A DNA stretch of 64,000 nt from Empedobacter brevis_A (GCF_965118635.1 NZ_CBCPHV010000003.1:341064-405063); one strand, 5' to 3'; positions 8,959 to 18,293 are shown, counted from the first letter of the stretch. Numbers and translations: made by a program. Notes: generated from the letters alone by a model not told the origin.

Positions 8959-9435
8959 TTAATATGATTGGCTGGATGGTTTATGTTTTTTTAAAAACTT
9001 CTTGTAAATTAAATCTACAATTAAACCTCCAATCCATGATGAAAAGAATAAAACTGGACAGATTGCAATTTCGTACCAAGTTGGATGAGCAGGTGTAATA
9101 AGAACATCGCCTAATGCAATAATTAAGACAATGAAACCTACAAACATTGTATATGCTTGTTTTGCTCTTTTTACAATAAGTGCTGTTACAACACCACCAA
9201 CTAAAGCCGCAATTCCACTAATTGCTAGCATTGATCCAAAAAATTGAACCTCGTATTTTTTTCCTTCTTTATTAGAAAAGTATTTGATAATGTGTCTCCA
9301 TTCTGGGAAAACTTTATCATCCCAACCTAATCTATTTGCGTTGTATAGAAGACCAAATTGTATAATAGCGTAGATAACAATTAGTCCTACTACAACAGCA
9401 ATTGTATTTCTTAATACAGTTTTGTCTTTTAGCAT
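8959..9435 (-). CDS. Four-helix membrane protein of unknown function
   Basis: 158 residues with four likely transmembrane segments (about 10-30, 65-87, 92-112 and 124-146) and a short basic C-terminal tail. I recognise no named domain. It sits between ridA and pdxA with gaps of only 9-10 bp, so it is probably co-transcribed with them. That points to no specific role, since the neighbours belong to different pathways. Confidence 0.75.
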   Translation of the reverse strand: MLKDKTVLRNTIAVVVGLIVIYAIIQFGLLYNANRLGWDDKVFPEWRHIIKYFSNKEGKKYEVQFFGSMLAISGIAALVGGVVTALIVKRAKQAYTMFVGFIVLIIALGDVLITPAHPTWYEIAICPVLFFSSWIGGLIVDLIYKKFLKKHKPSSQSY

Positions 9436-9444
9436 AATATTTTA

Positions 9445-9831
9445 TTAATCTGCAATAGCGATTACAGAAATTTCAACATTTACATCGCGTGGTAAACGTG
9501 CAACTTCAACACATTCTCGTGCAGGATAATTTTCGTCATTAAAATAAGAAGCATAAACTTCGTTTACAGCATTGAAATCGTTCAAGTCTTTTACGAAAAT
9601 TGTTGTTTTTACAACTTGATCAATTGTTGTTCCACCAGTTTCTAAAATTGCAATTATATTTTTCATTACTTGGTGTACTTCGTCTTGAATACCAGTAGTA
9701 ACTAATTCATTTTTTTCTACATTGAAAGGAATTTGTCCAGATGTATAAAGAAATCCGTTGTATTTTACTCCTTGTGAATAAGGTCCGATAGCTTGCGGAG
9801 CTTTTTCTGTATGAATGATTTGTTTTTTCAT
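9445..9831 (-). CDS. ridA: RidA family 2-iminobutanoate/2-iminopropanoate deaminase
   Basis: Hydrolyses reactive enamine/imine intermediates released by PLP enzymes such as threonine dehydratase. The 128-residue protein is the standard YjgF/UK114 length. The active-site arginine is Arg105 (in YPARECVEV) and the conserved glutamate is Glu120 (in VNVEIS), matching RidA numbering. GPYSQ at 16-20 and TSGQIP at 30-35 are further family motifs. It starts 10 bp after lptD on the same strand. Confidence 0.94.
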   Translation of the reverse strand: MKKQIIHTEKAPQAIGPYSQGVKYNGFLYTSGQIPFNVEKNELVTTGIQDEVHQVMKNIIAILETGGTTIDQVVKTTIFVKDLNDFNAVNEVYASYFNDENYPARECVEVARLPRDVNVEISVIAIAD

Positions 9832-9841
9832 TTTAATATTT

Positions 9842-12487
9842 TTAGTAATTAAGTCTTGATCTGTCGTTGTATTTTAAATCTTGTAGGATTGAAGCTTTGA
9901 TTCCGATAAAGAAATCATAACTTTTATAAGTTCCCATTGGCGTCCAATTGAATGATAATGTAAAGCTTCGTAAATCTCTTTCAAAACCAAAACGTACGTA
10001 GGTAATTTCACTATTTATAAAATCATAAGTTGCATTTGCAGAAATTGCCCAATATGGTGTTGGTGATATTTTACCATTCAATGCAACGGAACCTGTACTA
10101 TTTCCTTTTCTCTCCGTTCCTTTACTATAATTATAACTCAAGTTAGCTGTTAAACTCCAAGGTATGGAAAATTGAGCATAATTATCGTTATCGTAATAAA
10201 AATTCTCATCACGAACTGTACCACGTTTTTTATAGTTCTTGGCATCAAAACGTTTTCCTCCAAAAGTACTATTATCAAAAGTATAACCAGTTCCTAATGT
10301 CATATTTGAAATACGAAGATTTCCTAAGCCAAGTTCATCAACGTATTGAGAAATTTCTTTTCCTTCTGCATTTATATAACGTTGAATTTTGTATGGATTA
10401 ACAGTTGATGAAAATTGAACGTTTACTTTTCTATCAAACAAAGATGTCATTCCATTAATACTAATTGGCGAAAGTTTAAATTCTTCTGCAGAAAAATTAT
10501 AAGAAGAACTGAAACGTAAATATTCAAAGATCTTAACTTTTTTGAAGCCATTAGGATCATTAGAATCTTTTATTTTCATCTCCAAGTTATTCGAAAGTCC
10601 AAAGTTTAATGAATTTGTTAACCCTGGGATTGATACACCATATAACATATTTTGATATTGGTTATACCAAACTTCTTCTTGATTTAGGTTTTGATAAGCT
10701 TTGTAATATCCCCAAGATTCACTTTGGAAATTTGGAGTGTAACTATAGCCAATAGATGGCGTGATTACGTGCTGAATACCTAATATCTTAGCATTTTTGT
10801 TTGGATTAAGGTATAATCCATAAATATTTGTAGAAACAGAAGCATTGAAATTGAATGTACGATAAGTATTAAATCCTTTCAATGTTGTATCTTCTACTTT
10901 TCCATTAACAGGGTTATAGTTTTTAATTAAACGATTATCTCCCCATACTTCGTTGTAATCAGAAGAAAGTGTAAATGGAAAATAATTTGCAAGTGTAATA
11001 CCTGTTTGTAAACCAATTTTATGGTTTGCACCCATTCGCATTTGATCTTTCCACATTTTATCTGTAAAAATATCTTTATCGTTGGTGTTGACCTCGTTTC
11101 CTGCTTGCATACTATATGTTAACCCAAGGTTTTGAATTAAACCTTCTTTTGGCATATTTTTCTTTGCAAATGGAAAAATACGTGACATTGTTAAGTTTAA
11201 ACGAGGAAATGCAATATTAATATCTCCAGTGTTATAGTTTTGAGAATGTGACATACTCAATTGAGCTGTTAATGGTGCATTCTCAAAGTTTTTTGTTAAG
11301 TTGATGGATGAGTTAACGTTGTTGGTGAAAACTTGTCCATTATTGATATATTGATTTCGTACCGATTCACGATAATATTTTGAACTCGAAAAATTCACAT
11401 TCGCATTAAATAACCAGTATGGATTAGCTTTCGGATCTTGACTATGCGACCACATAACACCAAATAAATTCTGTTTTGAGAAAGCATTTGCTCCATTGTT
11501 AATACCTTTTATACCTGTTAAACGATTTTCAATATTCGCAGCAAGTCTCCCATTGTACTTGTATCGTTTTTTATAGGTAGATTCAGCTCTTGTTGCCCAA
11601 CTCCCTTTTGTATAAATATCTCCTGAAAGTTTTAAATCAAAATTATCACCAAATGGGATGTAAAATCCTAAATCTTCAATAAAAAAACCAAGATTAGTAC
11701 GTTCCCCTGGACGAGGCATTAATATACCAGCAGCACGTTTTGCTCCCATAGCTGGAATATATCCAAATGGTAAAGCTAATGGTGTTGGAACATCATAAAT
11801 CCACATATTGATAGGTCCAGTAATTAATGTTTTCTTACCGTTTTTATCAATCATTTTTCCTTCTTTCGCACGAAGAAAATAATCTGGTCGAGTGTCTTTT
11901 TCTTCTTTAAAATAAGTATCTGTTGTAAAATCAGCACGTTTTAATAACATAACCGAATCGTTGACGCGTTTTGCTTTATCTGCAATGATAATTCCATCTT
12001 CTTGCGCCATACGAATATTATACGCGATACCAACTTTTGTTTTGAAATTTACTTTGAAAGCATCTTGTAAAATTTCTTGTTGACCTTGTATAAATTTTGT
12101 TTTTTCAATTATGTTTCCGATAGAGTCACGCTTACCTTCAGCATATACATCACCAGTATCCCAATTGAGTTCTATATAATCTGCATCAATAGTCATATCA
12201 CCATAAACAACATGTGCCTTACGTAATAGGTAAGTCATACGTTTTTTACGATTATGTATTTCATCCTCGGAACTGTGTTCTACCACAAACTCTAATTTCT
12301 CTTTTACAGGAATAATCGTATCTAATTTTATAGAATCAGAAACTACCTTAGAGTGATCTTTATCGTTATTATTTTGCTTAACTTGTCCAAAAGAAATGGT
12401 GCAAACCATAACTGGACTAAAAAATAAAATCGATTTAATTGCCTTTGTAAACAAATTGAAAAACTTATTTTTTATAAATTGCGTCAA
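9842..12487 (-). CDS. lptD: LptD-like LPS-assembly outer membrane protein
   Basis: Large outer-membrane beta-barrel expected to insert lipopolysaccharide at the cell surface. The order is an N-terminal signal sequence (cleavage after about ISFGQ), an OstA-like jellyroll with AHVVYGDMTIDADYIEL near residue 90, then a long barrel with the LptD phrase PFGYIPAMGAKRAAG near 240, ending in an aromatic strand. The 881 residues fit flavobacterial homologs. The start is TTG: no in-frame ATG lies upstream before a stop, and the next ATG falls inside the signal peptide. It is divergent from the amidase gene with only 27 bp between them. Confidence 0.88.
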   Translation of the reverse strand: MTQFIKNKFFNLFTKAIKSILFFSPVMVCTISFGQVKQNNNDKDHSKVVSDSIKLDTIIPVKEKLEFVVEHSSEDEIHNRKKRMTYLLRKAHVVYGDMTIDADYIELNWDTGDVYAEGKRDSIGNIIEKTKFIQGQQEILQDAFKVNFKTKVGIAYNIRMAQEDGIIIADKAKRVNDSVMLLKRADFTTDTYFKEEKDTRPDYFLRAKEGKMIDKNGKKTLITGPINMWIYDVPTPLALPFGYIPAMGAKRAAGILMPRPGERTNLGFFIEDLGFYIPFGDNFDLKLSGDIYTKGSWATRAESTYKKRYKYNGRLAANIENRLTGIKGINNGANAFSKQNLFGVMWSHSQDPKANPYWLFNANVNFSSSKYYRESVRNQYINNGQVFTNNVNSSINLTKNFENAPLTAQLSMSHSQNYNTGDINIAFPRLNLTMSRIFPFAKKNMPKEGLIQNLGLTYSMQAGNEVNTNDKDIFTDKMWKDQMRMGANHKIGLQTGITLANYFPFTLSSDYNEVWGDNRLIKNYNPVNGKVEDTTLKGFNTYRTFNFNASVSTNIYGLYLNPNKNAKILGIQHVITPSIGYSYTPNFQSESWGYYKAYQNLNQEEVWYNQYQNMLYGVSIPGLTNSLNFGLSNNLEMKIKDSNDPNGFKKVKIFEYLRFSSSYNFSAEEFKLSPISINGMTSLFDRKVNVQFSSTVNPYKIQRYINAEGKEISQYVDELGLGNLRISNMTLGTGYTFDNSTFGGKRFDAKNYKKRGTVRDENFYYDNDNYAQFSIPWSLTANLSYNYSKGTERKGNSTGSVALNGKISPTPYWAISANATYDFINSEITYVRFGFERDLRSFTLSFNWTPMGTYKSYDFFIGIKASILQDLKYNDRSRLNY

Positions 12488-12502
12488 AATTAATCAAAAA
12501 AA

Positions 12503-12510
12503 CAAACCTA
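12503..12510 (-). promoter_or_regulatory. Candidate lptD -7 box in a 27-bp divergent gap
   Basis: TAGGTTTG on the minus strand fits TAnnTTTG and would put transcription about 10 nt before the TTG start. A TTTG further upstream is at the wrong distance (28 nt), so support is partial. Confidence 0.3.
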
Positions 12511-12514
12511 AAGT

Positions 12515-13822
12515 ATGAGTTTAAAAATGATTAACATACAAAAGTATTTATTTTTTGCGATGATAATGGTATTTTCTACATTTTCATTTGCTCAAAAGAA
12601 ACAAAATTTTGTAATTGTTATTGATGCTGGTCATGGCGGACATGATGCTGGAGCAAGGGGAGTCGCTGATTTAGAAAAGAATATCACGTTGGATGTTTCG
12701 AAAAGATTAGCAGAATTAATTAAAAAAAATCACAAAGATGTTAAAGTTGTTTTAACACGTGATAGAGATATTTTTTTAGAATTATGGGAACGTACAAAAA
12801 TATCGAATGATAATCATGCGAATTTATTCGTCTCGATTCACTGTAATTCGGCTGATAACAAAAGTGCAACTGGAACAGAAACATTTGTAATGGGATTGAA
12901 ACGATCTAACGAAACAGATGAAGTATCTAAACGAGAGAATTCAGTTGTATTTTTAGAAAAAGATCAAGAGCGTTACGAAAAATTTAATCCAAATGATCCA
13001 GAAGCTGTTATTGCTTTTGAGATTATGAATGCTGCTTATAAAGAACAATCTATTCGTTTTGCAGATTTAGTTGAAAAAGGTTTTGTGAACCGTGATTTCA
13101 GAAAAAGTAGAGGAGTTAAACAAGCAAATTTTCACGTATTGAGAGGAAATGCGTCACCTTCTGTTTTAGTTGAGTTAGGATTTATTTCTAATTATGATGA
13201 AGGAACATACCTAGCTTCTGAAGAAGGAAAGGAGAAAACAACAAATACTATTTACGAAGCTTTCAAGCAATTCAAAAAAGAATACGATCGTAGAAGTGGA
13301 ATAGAGGAAGAAGATGAGAAATCAAAACCTGTTAAGAAAGTTGAAAAACCTGTAGAAGGAAAAAAATTGAAGGTGAAAGTAATGGAATCTAAAATGAAAT
13401 TTTCTTCAACTTCACCACAATTAAGAGGTTTAACAGATTTAGATGTAATTCAAGAAGGAGACAATTACGTTTACTATTATGGAGAAACAGATTTGCAATC
13501 TCGCGCCGACGATTTATTACAAACTGTAAAACGTAAAGGTTTTTCTGGTGCGAAAATTGTAGAATTTGAAACGAATAAAAAATTAGAAGGCGGTAAAAAT
13601 TATCGTGTTCAGTTTATGACATCAAACAAGAAATATAAAGACAAAGATGATAAATTTAACGGACTGACAAATGTTTTGAGAGTGAAAGAAGGCGGGCTTC
13701 AGAAATATTATTTCGGAGCTGATAAAACAATGGAAGCCGCTCAAAATACATTAAAAAAAGTTCAAGACAAAGGATTTAGAAACGCATTTATCGTTACTTT
13801 TAATGGTGAAGAACCAATGTAA
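12515..13822 (+). CDS. N-acetylmuramoyl-L-alanine amidase with SPOR-like C-terminal repeats
   Basis: Zinc amidase (Amidase_3 type) that cuts the peptide stem from MurNAc in the periplasm, as needed for daughter-cell separation. A signal peptide spans about 1-26 (ending FSFAQ). The catalytic domain begins with VIDAGHGGHDAGA, which carries the first zinc ligands, followed by SIHCNSAD and LVELGFISN with a catalytic Glu. After residue 265 comes a charged linker and then two similar repeats of about 70 residues (GLTDL...QEGDNYVYYYGE and GLTNV...KEGGLQKYYFG), resembling SPOR septal-binding domains. A second ATG at 12527 is an alternative start. Confidence 0.9.
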   Translation: MSLKMINIQKYLFFAMIMVFSTFSFAQKKQNFVIVIDAGHGGHDAGARGVADLEKNITLDVSKRLAELIKKNHKDVKVVLTRDRDIFLELWERTKISNDNHANLFVSIHCNSADNKSATGTETFVMGLKRSNETDEVSKRENSVVFLEKDQERYEKFNPNDPEAVIAFEIMNAAYKEQSIRFADLVEKGFVNRDFRKSRGVKQANFHVLRGNASPSVLVELGFISNYDEGTYLASEEGKEKTTNTIYEAFKQFKKEYDRRSGIEEEDEKSKPVKKVEKPVEGKKLKVKVMESKMKFSSTSPQLRGLTDLDVIQEGDNYVYYYGETDLQSRADDLLQTVKRKGFSGAKIVEFETNKKLEGGKNYRVQFMTSNKKYKDKDDKFNGLTNVLRVKEGGLQKYYFGADKTMEAAQNTLKKVQDKGFRNAFIVTFNGEEPM

Positions 13823-13857
13823 ACGTAATATAAAATGTTTCTTTATAAATTAAATTT

Positions 13858-13865
13858 TATTTTTG
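13858..13865 (+). promoter_or_regulatory. Candidate promoter for the MCE gene
   Basis: TATTTTTG matches TAnnTTTG, about 17 nt before the GTG start. It follows an A/T-only hairpin (ataaaat/attttat), so the box may coincide with a weak terminator tail. No -33 TTTG was found. Confidence 0.35.
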
Positions 13866-13881
13866 CATAAAATCATAACAA

Positions 13882-14856
13882 GTGAAGTTATCTAAAGAAT
13901 TAAAAATAGGAATTGTTACTATCTTAACCTTAGTAGGTTTTTTCATGCTATTCAATTTCCTAAAAGGTCAAAATATTTTTTCATCAGGACGTTTGTTTAC
14001 AGTGAAATATGAAAACGTAAGCGGATTAGCTCCTTCAAAACCTGTCTCTGTAAATGGATTGAGAGTTGGTCAGGTGAAAGAAATTAAAATTGTTGATACA
14101 GCAAAACCTATCTATTTTGAAGTTGTAATTTCTGTAGAAAAAAATATTCAGTTTTCGAAAAAAACGATTGCAGAGATTTATGAACCAGGAATTATGTCTG
14201 GACCAGAAGTTAGACTTTTATTAGACTATGGACCAGATATTGCAAAAGATGGCGATTTTTTACAAGGTCGTATTGCAGGAGGAATGTTAGATGGATTAAC
14301 AAAACAATTATCACCAACCCAAGCAAAACTAGATAGTGTTTTATTAAGTTTTAACCATACATTAGGAAGTTTAAACAATGTGTTAGATCCATCAACTCAA
14401 CAAGATATTAAAGCGATGTTGAGAAATCTTAACCATACAATAGATTCTTTCGATAAAACAGCACAATCTTTAACTGCAACATCAAATAGTGCAAACAGAT
14501 TAATTGCTACAAACGAAAAAACATTGAATACAACGTTGAACAACGCAAGTGCTACAATGGCTTCTGCAAAAGCAACGGTAGATAAATTTGGGAAAACAGC
14601 AGATAAATTAAATGCTTTAGAATTAGATCAAGTGATTAAAAACTTCGAAAATGCATCTAAAAACCTAAATACTTTGTTAGAAGATATGAACAATGGTAAA
14701 GGTTCTTTAGGTAAATTAGCAAAAGATGAAACACTTGCAAACGAATTAGAAGCAACAATCAAAAATATGAATGAATTAGTAACAGACCTGAAAAAGAATC
14801 CAAGTCGTTATGTAAACATTTCAGTTTTTGGAAAAAAACAAAAGATAGAACCATAA
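13882..14856 (+). CDS. MCE/MlaD family lipid-transport protein
   Basis: Single-pass periplasmic protein of the MlaD type, substrate-binding part of phospholipid transport between membranes. A transmembrane anchor covers about 8-26. The MCE domain follows (YENVSGLAPSKPVSVNGLRVG at 42-62, with the conserved 'V..GlrVG' turn). From about residue 140 the chain is a long polar, Asn/Thr/Leu-rich coiled coil. The start is GTG; no in-frame ATG lies near. No ABC permease or ATPase is adjacent, as is usual for flavobacteria where they are encoded elsewhere. It lies 48 bp before the iron-sulfur oxidoreductase gene. Confidence 0.88.
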   Translation: MKLSKELKIGIVTILTLVGFFMLFNFLKGQNIFSSGRLFTVKYENVSGLAPSKPVSVNGLRVGQVKEIKIVDTAKPIYFEVVISVEKNIQFSKKTIAEIYEPGIMSGPEVRLLLDYGPDIAKDGDFLQGRIAGGMLDGLTKQLSPTQAKLDSVLLSFNHTLGSLNNVLDPSTQQDIKAMLRNLNHTIDSFDKTAQSLTATSNSANRLIATNEKTLNTTLNNASATMASAKATVDKFGKTADKLNALELDQVIKNFENASKNLNTLLEDMNNGKGSLGKLAKDETLANELEATIKNMNELVTDLKKNPSRYVNISVFGKKQKIEP

Positions 14857-14904
14857 GATTAGAACAAAATAAAACTCAAAACTCACAAAAAAGACAAATA
14901 AAAA

Positions 14905-16233
14905 ATGATGAAGTACATTCCAAATGTAATCTTTCTTCTAATTATGATTGGAAGTATTTGGTTTTTTGCGCAGAATGTAAAAAAGCTAATACGTAATATC
15001 AAATTAGGAAAAGAAATCGATCGTTTTGATCATCCAGCAGAAAGGTGGAAAACGATGGCTCGAGTGGCTTTAGGACAAGGGAAAATGACCGTTCGTCCTG
15101 TAGCTGGTATTCTACATATTTTTGTTTATGTAGGATTTGTATTAATTAATATTGAAGTGCTAGAAATCATAATAGATGGTGTATTCGGAACTCACCGTGT
15201 ATTAAGTTTCTTAGGAGGATTCTATAATGGAATGATAGCATTCTTCGAAATTTTAGCATTTTTAGTAATGGTTTCTTGTATCATATTTTTGATCAGAAGA
15301 AATATCGTGAAAGTTCAACGTTTCTGGAAACCAGAAATGAAAGGCTGGCCGAAAGATGATGCAAACTATATTTTGTATATGGAGGTAGCATTTATGTTAG
15401 CTTTATTTACAATGAATGGAGCAGATCAAGTTTTGCAAAAAATGGGAGCGCCTCATTATTTACAAGTAGGTACTTTCCCAATTTCGTCTTGGTTAACAGC
15501 ACCACTTATTAGCCATTTCAACGATATTACATTTATTACAATTATAGAAAGAGCCGCTTGGTGGTTCCATATTATTGGAATCTTCTTTTTCTTGAATTAT
15601 TTATATTACTCAAAGCATTTACATATTATCTTGGCTTTTCCTAACACATGGTTCTCTAAATTAGAGCCAAAAGGAGAATTTAACAATTTACAATCTGTAA
15701 CAGATGAGGTAAAAATGATGATGGATCCAAATGCAGACCCTTATGCTGCTCCTGCTGAACCACAAGGAGAACCAGAAACATTTGGAGCTAAAGACGTTTT
15801 TGATCTAAATCGTGTACAATTACTAAATGCATATACTTGTACAGAATGTGGTCGTTGTACTTCCGAATGTCCAGCAAATTTGACAGGAAAAAAATTATCT
15901 CCTCGAAAAATTATGATGGATACTCGTGATCGTTTAGAAGAAATAAGTAGAAATATCGATACAAATGGAAAATTTGTAGATGATGGAAAAATGCTTGTGA
16001 ATGATTACATCACACCAGAAGAATTATGGGCATGTACATCTTGTAATGCTTGTACACAAGCTTGTCCTGTAAATATAGATCCTTTATCAATTATTATTGA
16101 TTTACGTCGCTATTTGGTAATGGAACAATCTGCAGCACCACAAGAATTAAACATGATGATGACCAATGTCGAAAACAATGGAGCACCATGGCAATTTAAC
16201 AATGCAGATAGATTAAACTGGGCAAACGATTAA
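14905..16233 (+). CDS. Membrane-bound 4Fe-4S oxidoreductase subunit
   Basis: 442-residue protein with five or so N-terminal membrane segments (about 5-22, 70-95, 105-128, 155-172, 210-232) resembling a nitrate-reductase gamma/HdrE-type cytochrome module. A soluble ferredoxin-like domain follows with two cysteine clusters: CTECGRCTSECP near 311-322 and CTSCNACTQACP near 376-387, each able to hold a 4Fe-4S cluster. The CCG-domain protein two genes downstream supplies the other half of a heterodisulfide-reductase/glycolate-oxidase-like complex. The electron donor and acceptor are unknown. Confidence 0.85.
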   Translation: MMKYIPNVIFLLIMIGSIWFFAQNVKKLIRNIKLGKEIDRFDHPAERWKTMARVALGQGKMTVRPVAGILHIFVYVGFVLINIEVLEIIIDGVFGTHRVLSFLGGFYNGMIAFFEILAFLVMVSCIIFLIRRNIVKVQRFWKPEMKGWPKDDANYILYMEVAFMLALFTMNGADQVLQKMGAPHYLQVGTFPISSWLTAPLISHFNDITFITIIERAAWWFHIIGIFFFLNYLYYSKHLHIILAFPNTWFSKLEPKGEFNNLQSVTDEVKMMMDPNADPYAAPAEPQGEPETFGAKDVFDLNRVQLLNAYTCTECGRCTSECPANLTGKKLSPRKIMMDTRDRLEEISRNIDTNGKFVDDGKMLVNDYITPEELWACTSCNACTQACPVNIDPLSIIIDLRRYLVMEQSAAPQELNMMMTNVENNGAPWQFNNADRLNWAND

Positions 16234-16301
16234 AATTGTCTATATAATTTTACTCATTCTCGAAGAATTATTAATTTACATATAACACAAACACAACACA
16301 A

Positions 16302-16730
16302 ATGAAAAATTTCTTAGAGGAGAAGATTGAGAACGGAGAAAGATTAAGTCCCATTTTGCCTGCAAATGTTAAAAACTATTTGATTGACATTGACGGAACA
16401 ATTTGTGACGATATTCCTAATGAAGAACCAGAAAGAATGTTAACAGCAAAGGTTTATCCAGATGCTTTAGAAACATTGAACAAATGGTATGATGAAGGAC
16501 ATATAATCACCTTTTTTACGTCAAGAACAGAAGAGCATCGCGAATACACTGAAATTTGGTTAAAAAAACATGGTTTTAAATATCATGGAATTCTGATGGG
16601 AAAACCTCGTGGAGGAAATTATCATTGGGTAGATAACCATTTAGTAAAAGCAACACGATACAATGGTAAATTTACAGATTTGATTGAAAAAAATGTTTCC
16701 ATTCAAGTTTTTGATGATGGAAAACATTAA
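16302..16730 (+). CDS. HAD-superfamily phosphatase
   Basis: 142-residue cytoplasmic protein. Motif I is DIDGT at 29-33 (nucleophile Asp29, acid/base Asp31). Motif II is the TSRTEEH segment near residue 73, and a lysine/VDNH segment lies near 105-115. There is no cap domain, so the substrate may be exposed or large. It lies between the two iron-sulfur oxidoreductase genes, 68 bp after the first and 40 bp before the second. The substrate cannot be told from sequence. Confidence 0.8.
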   Translation: MKNFLEEKIENGERLSPILPANVKNYLIDIDGTICDDIPNEEPERMLTAKVYPDALETLNKWYDEGHIITFFTSRTEEHREYTEIWLKKHGFKYHGILMGKPRGGNYHWVDNHLVKATRYNGKFTDLIEKNVSIQVFDDGKH

Positions 16731-16770
16731 ATCAAATCCATTATTATAACAACAAAGACTACAAAAAAAT

Positions 16771-17562
16771 ATGTCAAATATTACAGTTAAGACAATGGCT
16801 CAATATATGGCCGAAGGCAAACAACCAGAAGTTTTATTTTGGGTGGGATGTGCTGGAAGTTTTGATGATAGAGCAAAAAAAATAACACGAGCATTCGTAA
16901 AGATTTTAAATAATATCGGGGTAGAATTTGCAGTTTTAGGAACAGAAGAATCTTGTACAGGAGATCCTGCAAAAAGAGCTGGAAATGAATTTGTTTTTCA
17001 AATGCAAGCGATGATGAATATTGAAGTTCTGAATGCTTACGAAGTGAAAAAAATTGTAACAACTTGCCCGCACTGTTTCAATACTTTGAAAAATGAATAC
17101 CCAAGTTTAGGAGGTGAATATGAGGTTTTACACCATTCTCAATATTTACAACAATTAATTAACGAAGGTAAATTGAAATTAGAAGGTTCAGAAACATTCA
17201 AAGGAAGACGCATTACTTTTCATGATCCTTGTTATTTAGGTCGTGGTAATAATGTTTACGAAGCTCCTCGAGAATTAATCGAAAAATTAGATGCCGAGTT
17301 GGTAGAAATGAAACGTTGTAAAACACGTGGATTATGTTGTGGAGCTGGAGGTTCGCAAATGTTCAAAGAACCAGAAAAAGGAAATATCGATATTAATATT
17401 GAGCGTACCGAAGAAGCACTAGAAAAAGAACCACATATTATAGCTACAGGTTGTCCTTTCTGTAATACAATGATGACAGATGGTGTGAAACATTTCGAGA
17501 AGGAATCTACAGTTCTGGTAAAAGATTTAGCAGAACTAATTATGGAAGCCAAAGATTTATAA
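16771..17562 (+). CDS. CCG-domain iron-sulfur oxidoreductase subunit
   Basis: 263-residue soluble protein of the LutA/GlcF/HdrB type with two cysteine-rich CCG-like domains. The first has GC at 27-28, SCTGDPAKR near 71 and TCPHC near 98. The second has HDPCYLGR near 152, LCCGAGG near 188 and GCPFC near 230. Such domains bind a special 4Fe-4S cluster and usually pair with a two-cluster ferredoxin subunit, here the protein encoded at 14905-16233. The physiological role (lactate, glycolate or quinone-linked electron transfer) is not settled by the sequence. A strong terminator follows. Confidence 0.88.
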   Translation: MSNITVKTMAQYMAEGKQPEVLFWVGCAGSFDDRAKKITRAFVKILNNIGVEFAVLGTEESCTGDPAKRAGNEFVFQMQAMMNIEVLNAYEVKKIVTTCPHCFNTLKNEYPSLGGEYEVLHHSQYLQQLINEGKLKLEGSETFKGRRITFHDPCYLGRGNNVYEAPRELIEKLDAELVEMKRCKTRGLCCGAGGSQMFKEPEKGNIDINIERTEEALEKEPHIIATGCPFCNTMMTDGVKHFEKESTVLVKDLAELIMEAKDL

Positions 17563-17584
17563 ATCTTACATCATTTAAAATAAA

Positions 17585-17628
17585 AAAACAAATCAACCAT
17601 TTCAATATTGAAATGGTTGATTTGTTTT
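17585..17628 (+). terminator. Strong terminator after the iron-sulfur gene cluster
   Basis: A perfect 44-bp palindrome with core arm aaatcaaccatttcaat lies 23 bp past the stop. T-rich sequence follows on both strands, so it could act both ways. Confidence 0.9.
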
Positions 17629-17680
17629 ATAAAGTTTGATCTCAACATTTAATTTAAAAAATCTCTAATTAATTATTTCG

Positions 17681-17688
17681 TAACTTTG
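17681..17688 (+). promoter_or_regulatory. Candidate -7 box for the gene at 17715
   Basis: TAACTTTG matches TAnnTTTG, 26 nt before the ATG and after the upstream terminator. No -33 TTTG was found at the right distance. Confidence 0.45.
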
Positions 17689-17714
17689 AAAAACAAATTA
17701 TAAACAGAGAGAAA

Positions 17715-18182
17715 ATGAATTTAGCAGACGATTCAAGAATTTGGATTTTTCAAGCCAATCGTAAATTCTCAATAGAAGAAAAACAAGCTATCACAGCAAA
17801 ACTAAATAATTTTATTGCAGATTGGAATGCTCATGGAGCCGAACTTTTAGCAGATTTTGATTTACCATACGATCAATTTATTGTAGTTGGGGTAGACGAA
17901 AAACAAGCATCTGCAAGTGGTTGTTCAATTGATAAACTAACAAAAATTATTCGCGAAATAGATGCTGATTATTCATTTGATTTACTAAATAGAATGTTGG
18001 TATCATACGAAAATGAAAATGAAGTAATCATTGAAAAATTACCAATATTTAAACAAAAAGTAAAAGAAGGCGAAATCAAAAATGTAAAAGTTTTTAATAA
18101 TGGAATTTCATTATTGAATGATTTTAAACAAAATTGGTTGTTACCATTAGAAGAAAGTTGGGCAAAAACGTTATTGAATTAA
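17715..18182 (+). CDS. Conserved flavobacterial protein of unknown function
   Basis: 155-residue cytoplasmic protein without signal peptide or membrane segment. I recall closely similar proteins being labelled 'ABC transporter ATPase' in flavobacterial genomes, but there is no Walker A, Walker B or ABC signature here, so that label would be wrong. Visible features are a WIFQANRKF segment at about 9-17 and a hydrophobic QFIVVGVDE strand at about 54-62. It is flanked by terminators and therefore probably monocistronic. Confidence 0.75.
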   Translation: MNLADDSRIWIFQANRKFSIEEKQAITAKLNNFIADWNAHGAELLADFDLPYDQFIVVGVDEKQASASGCSIDKLTKIIREIDADYSFDLLNRMLVSYENENEVIIEKLPIFKQKVKEGEIKNVKVFNNGISLLNDFKQNWLLPLEESWAKTLLN

Positions 18183-18207
18183 TCTTTTTTAACTAAAAAT
18201 AATATTT

Positions 18208-18238
18208 AGCCGAGTTCCTTAAGCTCGGCTTTATTTTT
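18208..18238 (+). terminator. Terminator after the gene at 17715
   Basis: G+C-containing stem agccgag/ctcggct with a 9-nt loop, followed by ttatttttg, 26 bp past the stop. Confidence 0.85.
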
Positions 18239-18293
18239 GTTAATATAAATTGAAAAAACACTATTTTTACGTAATAATAAATTGAAAAATACT

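Noticed and set aside
16787..17552. Minus-strand frames of 91 and 98 codons inside the CCG-domain gene
   Set aside because: They are antisense to a protein with all expected cysteine motifs.
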